64,000 nt of DNA from Candidatus Omnitrophota bacterium (GCA_020632575.1 JACKFH010000002.1:124001-188000); one strand, 5' to 3'; positions 34,018 through 43,601 are shown, numbered from the stretch's first letter. The notes: generated from the sequence alone by a model not told the origin. Translations and numbers: made by a program.

Positions 34018-35679
34018 TCACCCCACCAACCCCTTCTCCCTCAATTTCCTCCGTGTCCTTTTTTGAATCCGGGCGAACCACTCTTTTCGCTGATCCCATA
34101 GAGCTCGATCCTGCCCGCAGTAGTCTCGAAAGAAACGGACCTGGGTGAGGAGTGGTGCATTGGGATAGACCGAGAACAGGAGGCGCGAGAGATCGTTGAT
34201 TCGCGATCGTTTGAACCGCCAAGGCCTGAGTTGGATAGCGTCGAGGTCCACAAACTCGGGGTTGTAGGGGGAGGGAGCGCTCGGATCGATCAGGACATTA
34301 CGGCCCTTCAAATCTCCATGAGAGACACGCATGTCATGGAGTCTCCCGAAGAGTCGAGCCACCTCTCTTCGTAGCACTTTTCGCTCTTCGGGTGTGAAAG
34401 GGTTCGAAGATCCCTCAGTCGCACGCTCGTTCCAGAAATCGTCCAGGCCAACCCCGTCCTCAGTCCATTGGGTCAGGATGAAACTCTCCAAGAGAATGGG
34501 ACCCTTCCGTTTCTCCAGTGCGGCGACCACCTTGGGAGTCGGGATCTCCATCACCTCAAGCCCATATCCCGCCCGCCACACCTTCATCGCTCTCGAATAG
34601 CGAAAGAGGTTCTTGGTCTTCTCCCACCAATCCTTTCGGTTATAGCGTTTCAGGAAGAGCGCCGGTTTTTCCGCATCGAACTTTGCCCGAGCGACAGTCG
34701 TGGTTGGGGTGTGCTTGAGAACTCGACAATCCTCCGATTCGATCCAGCCATTTGGGTTTTCGAGCCGCTCCAACAGCTCGGGACAATTCCATTCTTCCCG
34801 GATCCATCCAACATACTCTCCGGGTTGAATCCGCTGAAATCTTTTTCCACTCTCCTGGCATTTTGCGATCCGCTGACGGCATCTCTTTCGGTAGTAGGTC
34901 CTTCCAAATTTCTCCAGGGCGCGCCCCATTGAGTAACGCGCCTCGCGTTCCGAGCGGAATGGAGGACTCCAATCGGTCAGGGTTTCGAGGTATCCCTTCA
35001 GCCCATGATGCTTTTCCCGCTCGGTCAGCTTCCACCTTAACCCGCCAAATAAGGTGGCGAGGTTCTTCAACCTTGCGTTCCAGGTGAGCCCCATCCGAAG
35101 CCGGACCTGATGGAGATCCATGATCAGGACATCGGGTTCTTCTTTCCGGTATGTCACCAAAAGGTTTCCCGCATGGAGGTCGTCATGACGGGCTCCGATC
35201 GAATGCATTTTGGCGAGTGCGATACCCCCCGATTGGATCAGTTTCCAACGTCCCTGAACCTCTTTTTTACCGTCAAGGATGTCACCGAGGGTGTATGAGC
35301 TCTCGATGAATTTGGTGAGCACCAGACTTTTGGGACCCAGATTCGGGTCGGAACCCTCGGCCCACAGTATCGGTTCAGGGATGGGGACCGAGTTGTCGTG
35401 GAACTTTTTGAGACGCTTCCACTCGCGCTTGGCTCTCGATCCTCTCACCATCCGGGCCAATCGATCGGAGAGTTTTGGGTCGCGGTATTCCTTCAAACAA
35501 AGAGGCCCAACTTCACTTTCTCGGACCCAGACTTTTCTCGAAGAACCCGCCTTGAGAATGCGTCCATCATCGGGTTGATTGAGGAGATCCAGGATTTCAT
35601 TCAGATGGGGTTGAGCGGATTCGGAAACTTCGCCCCGCCAGGAGTCTTGTTGAAAAGGGAGAAACCCTGTGGGAGGCAT
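34018..35679 (-). CDS. Tandem lipopolysaccharide-kinase-like protein
   Basis: 553 residues with two protein-kinase-fold domains of the LPS kinase (Kdo kinase/WaaP) type. Domain 1: ATP-binding Lys in GPLCLKEYRD (about 59-67), catalytic loop HDDLHAGNLL at 165-174, metal Asp in LIMDLH near 188. Domain 2: Lys in ALFLKRYNR, catalytic loop HGDLKGRNVL near 454-463, FVDLDAIQ. Both catalytic loops are complete. Fused pairs of this kind are found in some Planctomycetes-type genomes; the phosphate acceptor, probably a core sugar, is inferred. Start ATG 35679 lacks an obvious ribosome-binding site. zapA ends 31 nt upstream. Confidence 0.85.
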   Translation of the reverse strand: MPPTGFLPFQQDSWRGEVSESAQPHLNEILDLLNQPDDGRILKAGSSRKVWVRESEVGPLCLKEYRDPKLSDRLARMVRGSRAKREWKRLKKFHDNSVPIPEPILWAEGSDPNLGPKSLVLTKFIESSYTLGDILDGKKEVQGRWKLIQSGGIALAKMHSIGARHDDLHAGNLLVTYRKEEPDVLIMDLHQVRLRMGLTWNARLKNLATLFGGLRWKLTEREKHHGLKGYLETLTDWSPPFRSEREARYSMGRALEKFGRTYYRKRCRQRIAKCQESGKRFQRIQPGEYVGWIREEWNCPELLERLENPNGWIESEDCRVLKHTPTTTVARAKFDAEKPALFLKRYNRKDWWEKTKNLFRYSRAMKVWRAGYGLEVMEIPTPKVVAALEKRKGPILLESFILTQWTEDGVGLDDFWNERATEGSSNPFTPEERKVLRREVARLFGRLHDMRVSHGDLKGRNVLIDPSAPSPYNPEFVDLDAIQLRPWRFKRSRINDLSRLLFSVYPNAPLLTQVRFFRDYCGQDRALWDQRKEWFARIQKRTRRKLREKGLVG

Positions 35680-35710
35680 TCGTGATCAACGGGAAGAGCG
35701 CGATCGATTC

Positions 35711-36001
35711 TTACTTGGTTCCAGTTTCGAGTTTTTGGAGGATCCGGTCGAGTGTCTCGTCGGCCTCCTCATCGAGGTTTCGTCCGGCCCCCTGTTCGGC
35801 CTTGTGGTATTCATCGGCGATGTTGATCGCGGCGAGGATCGCGAGACGGGTGGTCGACATCCTGGGGGAGACTTTGGCGATCTCCTGGAGTTTGTCATCG
35901 ACATAGGCGGCCAACATGCGGACATATTGGGGGTCTTCCTCCGCGCGGAGGGTGTAATTCCTCCCCATGATTGTCACCGTCACATGCTGTTCTTTGGCCA
36001 T
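35711..36001 (-). CDS. zapA: Cell division protein ZapA
   Basis: 96 residues from ATG 36001; AAGGAGA 7-8 nt upstream decides against the upstream ATG 36007. ZapA binds and bundles FtsZ at mid-cell. Seen: VTVTIMGRNYTLRAEEDPQYVRMLAAYVDDKLQEI, the conserved N-terminal beta-strand/helix unit, and a C-terminal coiled-coil helix (RLAILAAINIADEYHKAEQ) that mediates dimers. A small coiled-coil gene lies upstream on the same strand, as is common for zapA, but a 148-bp inverted-repeat element separates them here. Confidence 0.9.
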   Translation of the reverse strand: MAKEQHVTVTIMGRNYTLRAEEDPQYVRMLAAYVDDKLQEIAKVSPRMSTTRLAILAAINIADEYHKAEQGAGRNLDEEADETLDRILQKLETGTK

Positions 36002-36083
36002 TTTCATTCTCCTTGATCCCTGCGCGCTCGTATCGATTCTCGAAATGGACACTGGGACTGCGGCTCCGTACAAACTCTCTCCG

Positions 36084-36231
36084 TGTCATTCCGACGTTAG
36101 GAGGAATCTGATTGGTGGCGCCAATTGAATTTCAAATACTAACTCTCATGGGTGACTCGATCTCTTATTTAACGGTGGCATCCGTCTAAGACTATTCCTT
36201 CCGACAGATTCCTCCGAACGTCGGAATGACA
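36084..36231. mobile_element. MITE-like element with 27-bp terminal inverted repeats
   Basis: Left arm 36084-36110 begins TGTCATTCCGACGTT; right arm 36205-36231 is its reverse complement with 26 of 27 positions matching. The 94-bp interior is AT-richer and has no ORF. No target-site duplication is obvious (CCG before, CCC after). It fills most of the gap between the coiled-coil gene and zapA. Confidence 0.75.
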
Positions 36232-36264
36232 CCCATTGAACCAGTCGGGATTCAATCCCAATTT

Positions 36265-36576
36265 CTATCGGTTCTCCAGCAGTTTGCCCTCAATTTGATC
36301 CAGGCGATTTCTCACACTTGTCAGCCGATCGCGCACCAAATTCTTCTCCCGGAGCAGTCGCTGGTTGGTGGCTTCCGACTCGGCGAGTCTCCGTCGCGCC
36401 TCTTCCAGATTCTTGACCAACACGTCGTTTTGTCCCGAGGCTTTCGATTCCGATCCCGACTCTTTGTCGATCTGTTCGAGATCGGTGAGAAGACCCTTCT
36501 TCTCCTCGATCAGCGTGTCGACCAATGTCTCCAGCTGCTCCAGCTTTTTTTGTAGATTCAAGATGCCGTTCACCAT
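36265..36576 (-). CDS. Small coiled-coil protein upstream of zapA (ZapB-like or TIGR02449-like)
   Basis: 103 residues from ATG 36576 (GGAG 8 nt upstream); a GTG at 36594 overlapping the pheT stop is possible. Almost the whole protein is one predicted coiled coil with heptads of Leu and charged residues (NLQKKLEQLETLVDTLIEEKKGL, ATNQRLLREKNLVRDRL). Short coiled-coil proteins directly upstream of zapA are a recurrent arrangement and some resemble ZapB; a division role is inferred from position. Confidence 0.75.
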   Translation of the reverse strand: MVNGILNLQKKLEQLETLVDTLIEEKKGLLTDLEQIDKESGSESKASGQNDVLVKNLEEARRRLAESEATNQRLLREKNLVRDRLTSVRNRLDQIEGKLLENR

Positions 36577-36590
36577 GCCCCGTTCTCCAT

Positions 36591-38990
36591 TCACATGCCG
36601 CGTTGGGTCGCCCCGAGCTGTTCGTTGAGACTCTTGAGGAGGTCTTGGTGAATCGGCTTGATCTCCTCATCGGTCAAGGTTTTTTCATTCGATCGGTATG
36701 TCACCCGAAATCCGAGGCTTTGGTTTCCCTCGCCAATCTGCTCGCCAAGGTATCGATCGAACAGGGTGACCTCCTCGAGGTACGGCGTCTCGCTTTGGTG
36801 AATCAGGTCGAGAAGATTATTGGCGGTCGTCTCGACCGGGACAGTCAATGAAAGGTCCCGCCGGATCGCGGGGAAGGGAGATGGCGGCTCGACTTGGATT
36901 GAGTCGAATTCGACCAGAGAGGCGATCGCCTCGACATCGAACTCCACCACCAACGGGTCCGAGGGAAGATCGAACGCCTCGGTCACCTTGGGATGCACCC
37001 GGCCGACGATTCCAAGAGTCTGACCCTCGGGGCCGACCCATTGTGCGGTCTGCCCCGGGTGGAAGAACTCACGCGGCTCTTTGGCAAGTTGGAAACTCTC
37101 GATTCCCAATTCCTTCAATATTGCCTCGCCGGTCCCTTTCGCGTCGAAGAAATCGTAGGGACGATCCGGCGCCGACCAGTGTTTCTCAGAGGAGCCGAGC
37201 CAAGCCAAACCAATGACATCCCGCTCGCAGTCCAGCAGGTTCTCAAAATCTTTCAGGTAGACTCGGCCAGTTTCAAAAATCCGGATATCCCTCTCTCCAT
37301 AATTCACATTCCGGGAGAGGTTCGAAAGAAGATTGGCGGTCAAGTTGGTTCGCAGCATCGTCGTGTCGGCGGTGATCGGATTCTGTATAGCGACCCCATG
37401 CCGTAGAGGGTGATCGCCAGAAAGTCCGAGTTTATCCGCATGGTCGGGGGAGGAGAAACTGAACGATTTCGTTTCGACCCAACCCCGGTCGATCAAGAAA
37501 CTCCGAATCGCGCGTTCGAGCGCGCAGGTGGCGTGTGTCTCTCCGACCCCGGTGGCGAAACCAGGGGGGAGGGAAGGGATTGCATCGTAACCATATTGAC
37601 GGGCCACTTCCTCCACCAAGTCGATTTCCCTCTCCAAGTCGGGGCGGAAACCCGGGACTTTGACAGATAGGACCCCCTTTTCCGTCTCCTCGACCTCGCA
37701 ACCCAAACGATTCAGCAAATCGATTTGAGTCCCCTTCGGGATCGAGCACCCGATTCTCGTGTTAACCCTTTCCGTTCGAAGGGTGATAGTCGGTTGTTTG
37801 GGAAGATGTTTCTCGCTTTTAGCCTCAATGATTCCGCTGGTCGCCTCGCCCCCGGCCAAGTCGATGATCAAGCCCACACAACGGTCGATCACTCTCTCCA
37901 GATTGGTCGGGTCGACACCGCGTTCGAAACGGAAACTCGAATCGGTCGACAGGTTATTGGCGCTGGAGGCGCGACGGACCCGGGAAGGGTTGAAGTAGGC
38001 GCATTCGATCAGCAAGTCGGTGGTCTGTTCGGTCACCTCCGAGTTCGCGCCCCCCATCACTCCCGCCAAGGCCACCGGCTTCTCGGCATCGGCGATCACC
38101 AGATGATCCGCCGCCAGGGTATAGGTTTCATCGTTCAACCCGACAAAGGTCTCGCCGGCGTGGGCGCGACGAGCGTGGATCTCTGGGCCGGAAAGTTTCT
38201 TTAGGTCGAACGCATGTAAGGGCTGTCCGCACTCCATCAGGACAAAGTTGGTTACATCGACCACGTTGTTGATTGGTGAGAGACCGATGTGACGGAGTTC
38301 ATCCTGCAGCCATTTGGGAGAGGGGCCAATCTTCACACCCCGAACAATTCTTCCGAGATACCTTGGGCAACCCTCGGGATCATCGAGGATAATCGGAATC
38401 TCTTCTTTGGCGTTCTCGGGGAAGGGAATTTCGGGAACTCGATAATCCAGGCCCTGGGAGGCGGCGATGTCCCTCGCCAATCCAATCCAACCGAGACAAT
38501 CCGGACGGTTGGGGGTGACCGAGAGTTCGATGTTGGTCAGATACTCTAACGCTCGTTCGCCGGGGGTGGCTTCCTGAGGGAGGATAATGATTCCCTCGTG
38601 ATCGTCGCCGAGGCCGAGCTCTTTCTCGGAGCACATCATCCCCTGGCTCTTGACCCCGCGCACCTCTCGTTCCTCGATCTTGAAATCGCCGGGAAGCGAT
38701 TGACCGGGTTGAACCACCACGACTCGGGAACCCTGACGGTGGTTGGTGGCGCCGCAAACGATCTGTTTAGGCGGGCCGGTTCCGATGCTGACCTGACAAA
38801 GGGTGAGACGGTCAGCGTTGGGATGGGGGCCAACCTCGAGGACCTCACCAACCACCAGATCCTCACGTCCCTCACCAGGTCCGGATAGTTCCTCGACCTC
38901 AAGGCCAATGCGATTCAATAGATCGCACAACTCCTCGATCGAACCTTGCCAATCCACGTACCTTTTCAGCGAATGGTAATTGAATTTCAT
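36591..38990 (-). CDS. pheT: Phenylalanine-tRNA ligase beta subunit
   Basis: 799 residues from ATG 38990 (MKFNYHSLKRYVDW), the conserved PheT N-terminus; an upstream extension to 39032 lacks support. Domains: tRNA-binding EMAP-like region with HPNADRLTLCQV (about 55-65), B3/B4 editing domain (SVTPNRPDCLG, PINNVVDVTNFVLMECGQPLHAFD), B5 domain, catalytic-like fold, and the C-terminal ferredoxin-like anticodon-binding domain (about 705-799, PPSPFPAIRRDLSLTVP). The alpha subunit pheS, usually immediately upstream, is absent here; the next upstream gene is divergent. Confidence 0.97.
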   Translation of the reverse strand: MKFNYHSLKRYVDWQGSIEELCDLLNRIGLEVEELSGPGEGREDLVVGEVLEVGPHPNADRLTLCQVSIGTGPPKQIVCGATNHRQGSRVVVVQPGQSLPGDFKIEEREVRGVKSQGMMCSEKELGLGDDHEGIIILPQEATPGERALEYLTNIELSVTPNRPDCLGWIGLARDIAASQGLDYRVPEIPFPENAKEEIPIILDDPEGCPRYLGRIVRGVKIGPSPKWLQDELRHIGLSPINNVVDVTNFVLMECGQPLHAFDLKKLSGPEIHARRAHAGETFVGLNDETYTLAADHLVIADAEKPVALAGVMGGANSEVTEQTTDLLIECAYFNPSRVRRASSANNLSTDSSFRFERGVDPTNLERVIDRCVGLIIDLAGGEATSGIIEAKSEKHLPKQPTITLRTERVNTRIGCSIPKGTQIDLLNRLGCEVEETEKGVLSVKVPGFRPDLEREIDLVEEVARQYGYDAIPSLPPGFATGVGETHATCALERAIRSFLIDRGWVETKSFSFSSPDHADKLGLSGDHPLRHGVAIQNPITADTTMLRTNLTANLLSNLSRNVNYGERDIRIFETGRVYLKDFENLLDCERDVIGLAWLGSSEKHWSAPDRPYDFFDAKGTGEAILKELGIESFQLAKEPREFFHPGQTAQWVGPEGQTLGIVGRVHPKVTEAFDLPSDPLVVEFDVEAIASLVEFDSIQVEPPSPFPAIRRDLSLTVPVETTANNLLDLIHQSETPYLEEVTLFDRYLGEQIGEGNQSLGFRVTYRSNEKTLTDEEIKPIHQDLLKSLNEQLGATQRGM

Positions 38991-39427
38991 CCGTGAAGAC
39001 CCACCCGAAACCTCGCTTTTCAATCGAACCAAGAACCCTCCGAACGGAGGTCCTCTAAGTGGCTGAAATCATTTCATTTAAAAATCATTCTCCGACGAAG
39101 CTTCAAACAACTTCCGCATCGAAGGATCGCATACTCTATTAAGGGAGGGGGGGTGTGTCAAGGAACGGGGAGAGACCCGAATAACAGGCTAGTTTTCAAA
39201 TCCTTTTGGCAACGGATACAGTTGAATCAGCAATCACCTCAGACACTTCTCCCAGATTCTTGTTCAGTCTCGCTTGATCCTTCATGGATTAGAACACGCC
39301 CGACCGATCCTTTCAGTAGGCTCCTTGCCAACCTCCACTGGCTGAAGTAGAAAACTCCGCAATCCTAGTTCATCGATCCCTCAGGAAATCCCGGCAACGG
39401 TCATCATTTGAATTGGAAGCGTCCATC
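38991..39427. other. 437-bp divergent intergenic region with a pheT promoter
   Basis: On the minus strand, TTGACA (39161-39156), 17-nt spacer and TAGAGT (39138-39133) form a plausible promoter, giving a leader of about 135 nt before pheT. Such a leader could hold an attenuator, but I found no clear Phe-rich leader peptide or terminator pair. On the plus strand no convincing promoter for the gene at 39428 is visible. Confidence 0.5.
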
Positions 39428-42328
39428 ATGACAAATAGAATTCCGGTCTCGTTCATCTATCTCCTTTTATGCTTTGTCCCGATCCTGTCATCACCCGCAA
39501 CCGCGGAGGACATGAACCCCTTGAAGGGCGCCCGGCATCTTGGCGTTGTGCCTTTCGGTGATGGGAAAATGGGGATCATCGGACAACCGGACTCAGGCCC
39601 CGATGGTGGACCCATCCAACTCTCCGACCTCGATTTGGAATCGCGAGCATGGGGTGACTCTCGAACCGTCATCCAAAACTTGCCGCCTCTGGAGAGTTTG
39701 GAAATCCTTTCACCGACAGGGGCCGATGAGATCTGGATGCTCACTGTGGAACCGGAAACAGATGGGACACGCCTGCTCAACCTCAGGCAAAGCGGAGACA
39801 ACGGCCAAAGTTGGTCATCTCCACAAACCCTTTCCGAAAAGAACCAACCCTATTCTATCGCTTGGACCATGCCCCGCCCAACAGGAGGGGCCTATATCGG
39901 TCTGGTCGATGAGAGCGATGGTTTCGAAGTCATCGAGTACGACGATACAGATAGCAACGAGAAGGCAGAGGCGAGCCAAAACAGAGCTTCTTCACCGATC
40001 CTCATTGCAAGGGATGAGGGTGCGGTTGACATGTATTTCACTCGGGCCGACCAGCCTCGACGATACCGGCGGGTCCGTCTCGCTTCGGAGGGTGGAATCC
40101 ACATGGAGTGGCTGAATCTCCCCAGCGCTGTTACAGGGGAGTCGCCTGAACGGACTGCGGATATCACGAGTCTAGCCGATGGTCGCATGGTGGCGGTCGG
40201 CAATGACAATGTTCTCCGCACCGAAGAACTCAGCATTCGGTTCTCTTATGACGGCGGTAAGACTTGGCCAGATCGGCAGATCCTCGATGACCGCTCGCCC
40301 AGCGCCGAGGCCCGATTGTTTGTTGACAAAGAGAGCAGGTATCACATTTTTTACCTGAAGGGGGATGTTCTCCAGCACACGATTGTGGGGGATGACTGGG
40401 CCCTGGAGCCGACACGCCTCCACACCCAACCCCGGCTTGCCAATGTGGTCCCGCCCTTGGATTGGGAGGATCAGGTGGTTCCCGCGCATGACACCAATCT
40501 CCCCGTGAAGGATCGCCCTTTCCTCGTCCATGTTCGAGCCGAGGCCGATCAAGCCGACTGGGAGGCGGCATCCCATCTCTCTATTCCGGATGAGGCGCCG
40601 GGAGTGGGCGCTTCGATCACGACCGCCATCATTCGGCAAGGGACGCAAGAGTTTGTCGGAACCTCGGAGGGCCTCTATCTCCGAGTCGACTCCGCTTCCT
40701 CCTTCACTCGATTCAAGCACCACGGCGTTCACGGTCCGCTCGCTGAAACGATCACCGGCTTGGCGATCGATTCAAGAAACACCCTCTGGGTGACCACCCC
40801 CGCCGGTTTGAGTTCTCGAAATGCCAGTTGCGAATGGCGGACCATGCGGGGCCGAGAGGGTCTTCCCTGGGAGGAACTGACTTGTATTGCCATAGACTCA
40901 CAGGATCGAATCTGGCTCGGGAGCACTCGAGGGATGATTCAGTATCTCCCCTACGAGGGGGGGCGTCAGTGGTTTTACCGCGCCGGACCACGATACCTCC
41001 CCGGCGACCGGGTCGAACAAATCGCATTGGAGGATGAGGGGGGATCCCTGCTGGCGAAAACCGACCAAGGTTATGGCCGAATCGAGGAAGTGACACGGAC
41101 TCTCTATTCCAAGGCCGAGTATCTCGAAAAGCGCTACAATGAGCGCCATCGCCGGCTTGGCTTGGCCTCCTTGGCCGATTACAGGGATGACACGTTAAAA
41201 GAATGGACTCACACAAGCCAACCCAGCGATGGCTTATGGACGAGCTACCATGTCACCGCAATGAGTCTGGCTTATTCGCTCACCGGGGAGGAGCGTTACT
41301 GGGAGTCCGCCAAGAAGAGTATGGAGGCGCTGTACTTCCTGCAGGATGTGACCGGTATCAAGGGCCTTGTCGCGCGCACTGTCGCGGAGGTTGGCTCTAC
41401 TGCGGCCGAGGGAATGCTTAAACAGGATAACTGGCATGAGGCCCTCGACCCCAGATACATCTGGCGCGACGATGTTTCCAGCGACCAGTTGGATGGACAC
41501 TTTTTCGCCTTCTACTCCTACTTCGAAAATGTCGCCCAATTCGATCCCATCGAACGGGAGCGGATCGAGAAACAGGTTCGCCAGGTCCTCGATTACATCC
41601 TGGAAAACAACTATCGAATCCTAGATTTGGATGGCGAACCGACGCTATGGGGTTGGTGGGATCCGGAGCGGGTCAATGACAATCCGAACAACTATCTCGA
41701 GTCGGGTCTTTATTCTCTGATGATGCTTTCGTTCCTCCAGGTCGCTCAATACATCACCGACGACCCAAAATACTTGGAGCATTACAGGGACCTCATCGAG
41801 AAACAGGGCTACCTGAGCAACCTCTTGCTCGAGAAAAAACATTTTCCCGATGAATTGAATCACTCGGACGATCAACTCTCGGCTGTCGCCTACTACCCGA
41901 TCCTTCAACTCGAACACAACCCGTTTATCCGTGACGCTCTCCACGCGGCGGCGCGTCGTCACGCGGCCATCGAGGTCCCCGAGCGCAACACTCTCTTCCA
42001 ATTCGTTTACGCCACCATTGATCCCAAGTTCGCCGATGTGGAGGGAGGCCTCCGCACCCTCCGTGAATACCCTCAGGACCGGCGTTTCTATGCCATGCGG
42101 AACAGCCACCGCTCGGATGTGGTCTTCAACCCACGTGTCGGTCGATTCGGCGACCAGGTTCTCATCGAGGTCTTACCCTATGATGAACATCATTTTGAAC
42201 GTTGGAATCAAGATCCCTACCGTCCCGACTCCGGCGGGAATGGGTTGACCGAGGGGAGCGGCGAACAATACCTGCTACCCTATTGGATGGCGCGGTTCCA
42301 TGGATTGCTGACACCGCCGGTGGAATAA
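39428..42328 (+). CDS. Large exported beta-propeller plus alpha-toroid-like protein, function unknown
   Basis: 966 residues from ATG 39428, with a signal peptide (MTNRIPVSFIYLLLCFVPILSS). The N-terminal half is sialidase-like beta-propeller with Asp-box motifs: SGDNGQSW near residue 120 and SYDGGKTW near 271. At about 420-530 come two-component-regulator-propeller repeats (LAIDSRNTLWVTTPAGL, IAIDSQDRIWLGSTRG). The C-terminal 370 residues are helical with many Trp/Tyr and paired helices (SMEALYFLQDVTG, DQLDGHFFAFYSYF, NYLESGLYSLMMLSFLQVA), suggesting an alpha/alpha-toroid as in glycan-processing enzymes. No catalytic site is certain. Possible polysaccharide-active protein. Confidence 0.75.
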   Translation: MTNRIPVSFIYLLLCFVPILSSPATAEDMNPLKGARHLGVVPFGDGKMGIIGQPDSGPDGGPIQLSDLDLESRAWGDSRTVIQNLPPLESLEILSPTGADEIWMLTVEPETDGTRLLNLRQSGDNGQSWSSPQTLSEKNQPYSIAWTMPRPTGGAYIGLVDESDGFEVIEYDDTDSNEKAEASQNRASSPILIARDEGAVDMYFTRADQPRRYRRVRLASEGGIHMEWLNLPSAVTGESPERTADITSLADGRMVAVGNDNVLRTEELSIRFSYDGGKTWPDRQILDDRSPSAEARLFVDKESRYHIFYLKGDVLQHTIVGDDWALEPTRLHTQPRLANVVPPLDWEDQVVPAHDTNLPVKDRPFLVHVRAEADQADWEAASHLSIPDEAPGVGASITTAIIRQGTQEFVGTSEGLYLRVDSASSFTRFKHHGVHGPLAETITGLAIDSRNTLWVTTPAGLSSRNASCEWRTMRGREGLPWEELTCIAIDSQDRIWLGSTRGMIQYLPYEGGRQWFYRAGPRYLPGDRVEQIALEDEGGSLLAKTDQGYGRIEEVTRTLYSKAEYLEKRYNERHRRLGLASLADYRDDTLKEWTHTSQPSDGLWTSYHVTAMSLAYSLTGEERYWESAKKSMEALYFLQDVTGIKGLVARTVAEVGSTAAEGMLKQDNWHEALDPRYIWRDDVSSDQLDGHFFAFYSYFENVAQFDPIERERIEKQVRQVLDYILENNYRILDLDGEPTLWGWWDPERVNDNPNNYLESGLYSLMMLSFLQVAQYITDDPKYLEHYRDLIEKQGYLSNLLLEKKHFPDELNHSDDQLSAVAYYPILQLEHNPFIRDALHAAARRHAAIEVPERNTLFQFVYATIDPKFADVEGGLRTLREYPQDRRFYAMRNSHRSDVVFNPRVGRFGDQVLIEVLPYDEHHFERWNQDPYRPDSGGNGLTEGSGEQYLLPYWMARFHGLLTPPVE

Positions 42329-42349
42329 TGCGGAGTACTGTCCGTGCGT

Positions 42350-43519
42350 CTATTTCTGAACTTTTCGTTTCATCAGGTCGCGGTAAACCTTCAAGTGGTT
42401 TTTGATCAGAATTCGGTCCGTGAAGTTTTTTCGAACCTTCGCCTGGGCTCTTGTCGCGCACTGAAGAGCGGCGTCGTGGTCGAATAAGACCTTTCGCATT
42501 GCCGCCGCCATGTCGAGTTCGTCATCGGGCGGGAAGAGCCAGCCGGTTTCTCCATGATCGATCAATTCAGGGATGCCGCCGGTGTTGCTCGCGATCACCG
42601 GAATCCCCAGCGCCATCGCCTCCAGGACCGCGTTCGGGAAGCCCTCATGCTTGGAGGGCAGGATCAGGGCCTGACACTCCGGCAGGATCTTCAATCGATC
42701 GAGGCGGCTTCCAAGAAAGATGACCGCTTCCCTCATGCTCTTTGACTCGACATACGACTGGACTTCTTCCCTCATGGGACCGTCGCCAATTAGGATCAGC
42801 CGAACCAACTCCCCATCCAGAAGGATATTTCGGAGCGCGTCGATCATTTTGAAATGGTTTTTAACCGCTGAGAAATTGGCGACACAGGCCAGCACTTTCT
42901 CCTTAGGTTCGATCATCCGACTCCGGAGCAGTTCGCGCTCAACCGGCGGTTCCTGAAGCATCGGCCCGCTCGGAATGTTATGTTCGGGGAAACCGTTAGG
43001 GATGACCTCGGTCTTTCCAATGCCGAGATCCTCTTGCTTGCAGCAGTATTCCTGGACCGCTTTCGAATTGCAGATCACCAGATCGGTTCGATCATTGGCC
43101 ATTCTTTGAGCCTTCAAGTGTTTCCAGGTTTTCCAATCTGGAAGTTGTCGTCGACTCGTGATCACTCCCAGAACACCTGCGGACCTCGCCCCACGGACTG
43201 CGGCCAGATCCATCCCGAAGAGCAAGGTGTGAATGATGTCGATATCCCACTCGATGCACTGTTTCTTGATCTTCCGACAGGCTCCATAGGAGATCGGTTT
43301 CTCGATTCCCAACCCCTCAACGGGGATATTAAACTTCCTCAAAGAATCGGCGAGTTCCCCCTCTTCTCGGACACAAAGGATATGTGGCTGGAATTCGGTC
43401 TTTGCCAAGCCCCGAGCGAGGAGTCCCAACTGGATTTCGGTTCCTCCGATATTCAGATTGGGGATGACGTAAAGGATGTTGTTGGACAAATGCGGTCTCC
43501 CATCTGTCATCCTCTCCAT
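42350..43519 (-). CDS. Family 4-type glycosyltransferase
   Basis: About 390 residues of GT-B fold. N-terminal domain opens with ILYVIPNLNIGGTEIQLGLLARGL, the acceptor-side loop of this family. The C-terminal domain has VIPNGFPEHN, ACVANFSAVKNH and the EX7E nucleotide-sugar site HEGFPNAVLEAMALGIPVIASNTGG. The start is taken at ATG 43519 behind GGAGGG; the frame continues upstream through repeat B as MDPRLRGDD, a typical false extension. Convergent with the propeller gene, 21 nt away. Sugar and acceptor unknown. Confidence 0.92.
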   Translation of the reverse strand: MERMTDGRPHLSNNILYVIPNLNIGGTEIQLGLLARGLAKTEFQPHILCVREEGELADSLRKFNIPVEGLGIEKPISYGACRKIKKQCIEWDIDIIHTLLFGMDLAAVRGARSAGVLGVITSRRQLPDWKTWKHLKAQRMANDRTDLVICNSKAVQEYCCKQEDLGIGKTEVIPNGFPEHNIPSGPMLQEPPVERELLRSRMIEPKEKVLACVANFSAVKNHFKMIDALRNILLDGELVRLILIGDGPMREEVQSYVESKSMREAVIFLGSRLDRLKILPECQALILPSKHEGFPNAVLEAMALGIPVIASNTGGIPELIDHGETGWLFPPDDELDMAAAMRKVLFDHDAALQCATRAQAKVRKNFTDRILIKNHLKVYRDLMKRKVQK

Positions 43520-43530
43520 GCCACCCTCCG

Positions 43531-43601
43531 GGTCATCCCCGCGAAGGCGGGGATCCAAAGGCGTGGTCCGGGCCCTGGATTCCCGCCTTCGCGGGAATGA
43601 C
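43531..43601. repeat. Paired-hairpin repeat, family B copy 2
   Basis: Hairpin ATCCCCGCGAAGGCGGGGAT (43535-43554) and hairpin ATTCCCGCCTTCGCGGGAAT (43580-43599), flanked by GTC and GAC. Located between recO and the glycosyltransferase start. Confidence 0.88.

Noticed and set aside
43520..43558. N-terminal extension MDPRLRGDD of the glycosyltransferase
   Set aside because: Translated repeat B; a better start with GGAGGG exists at 43519.
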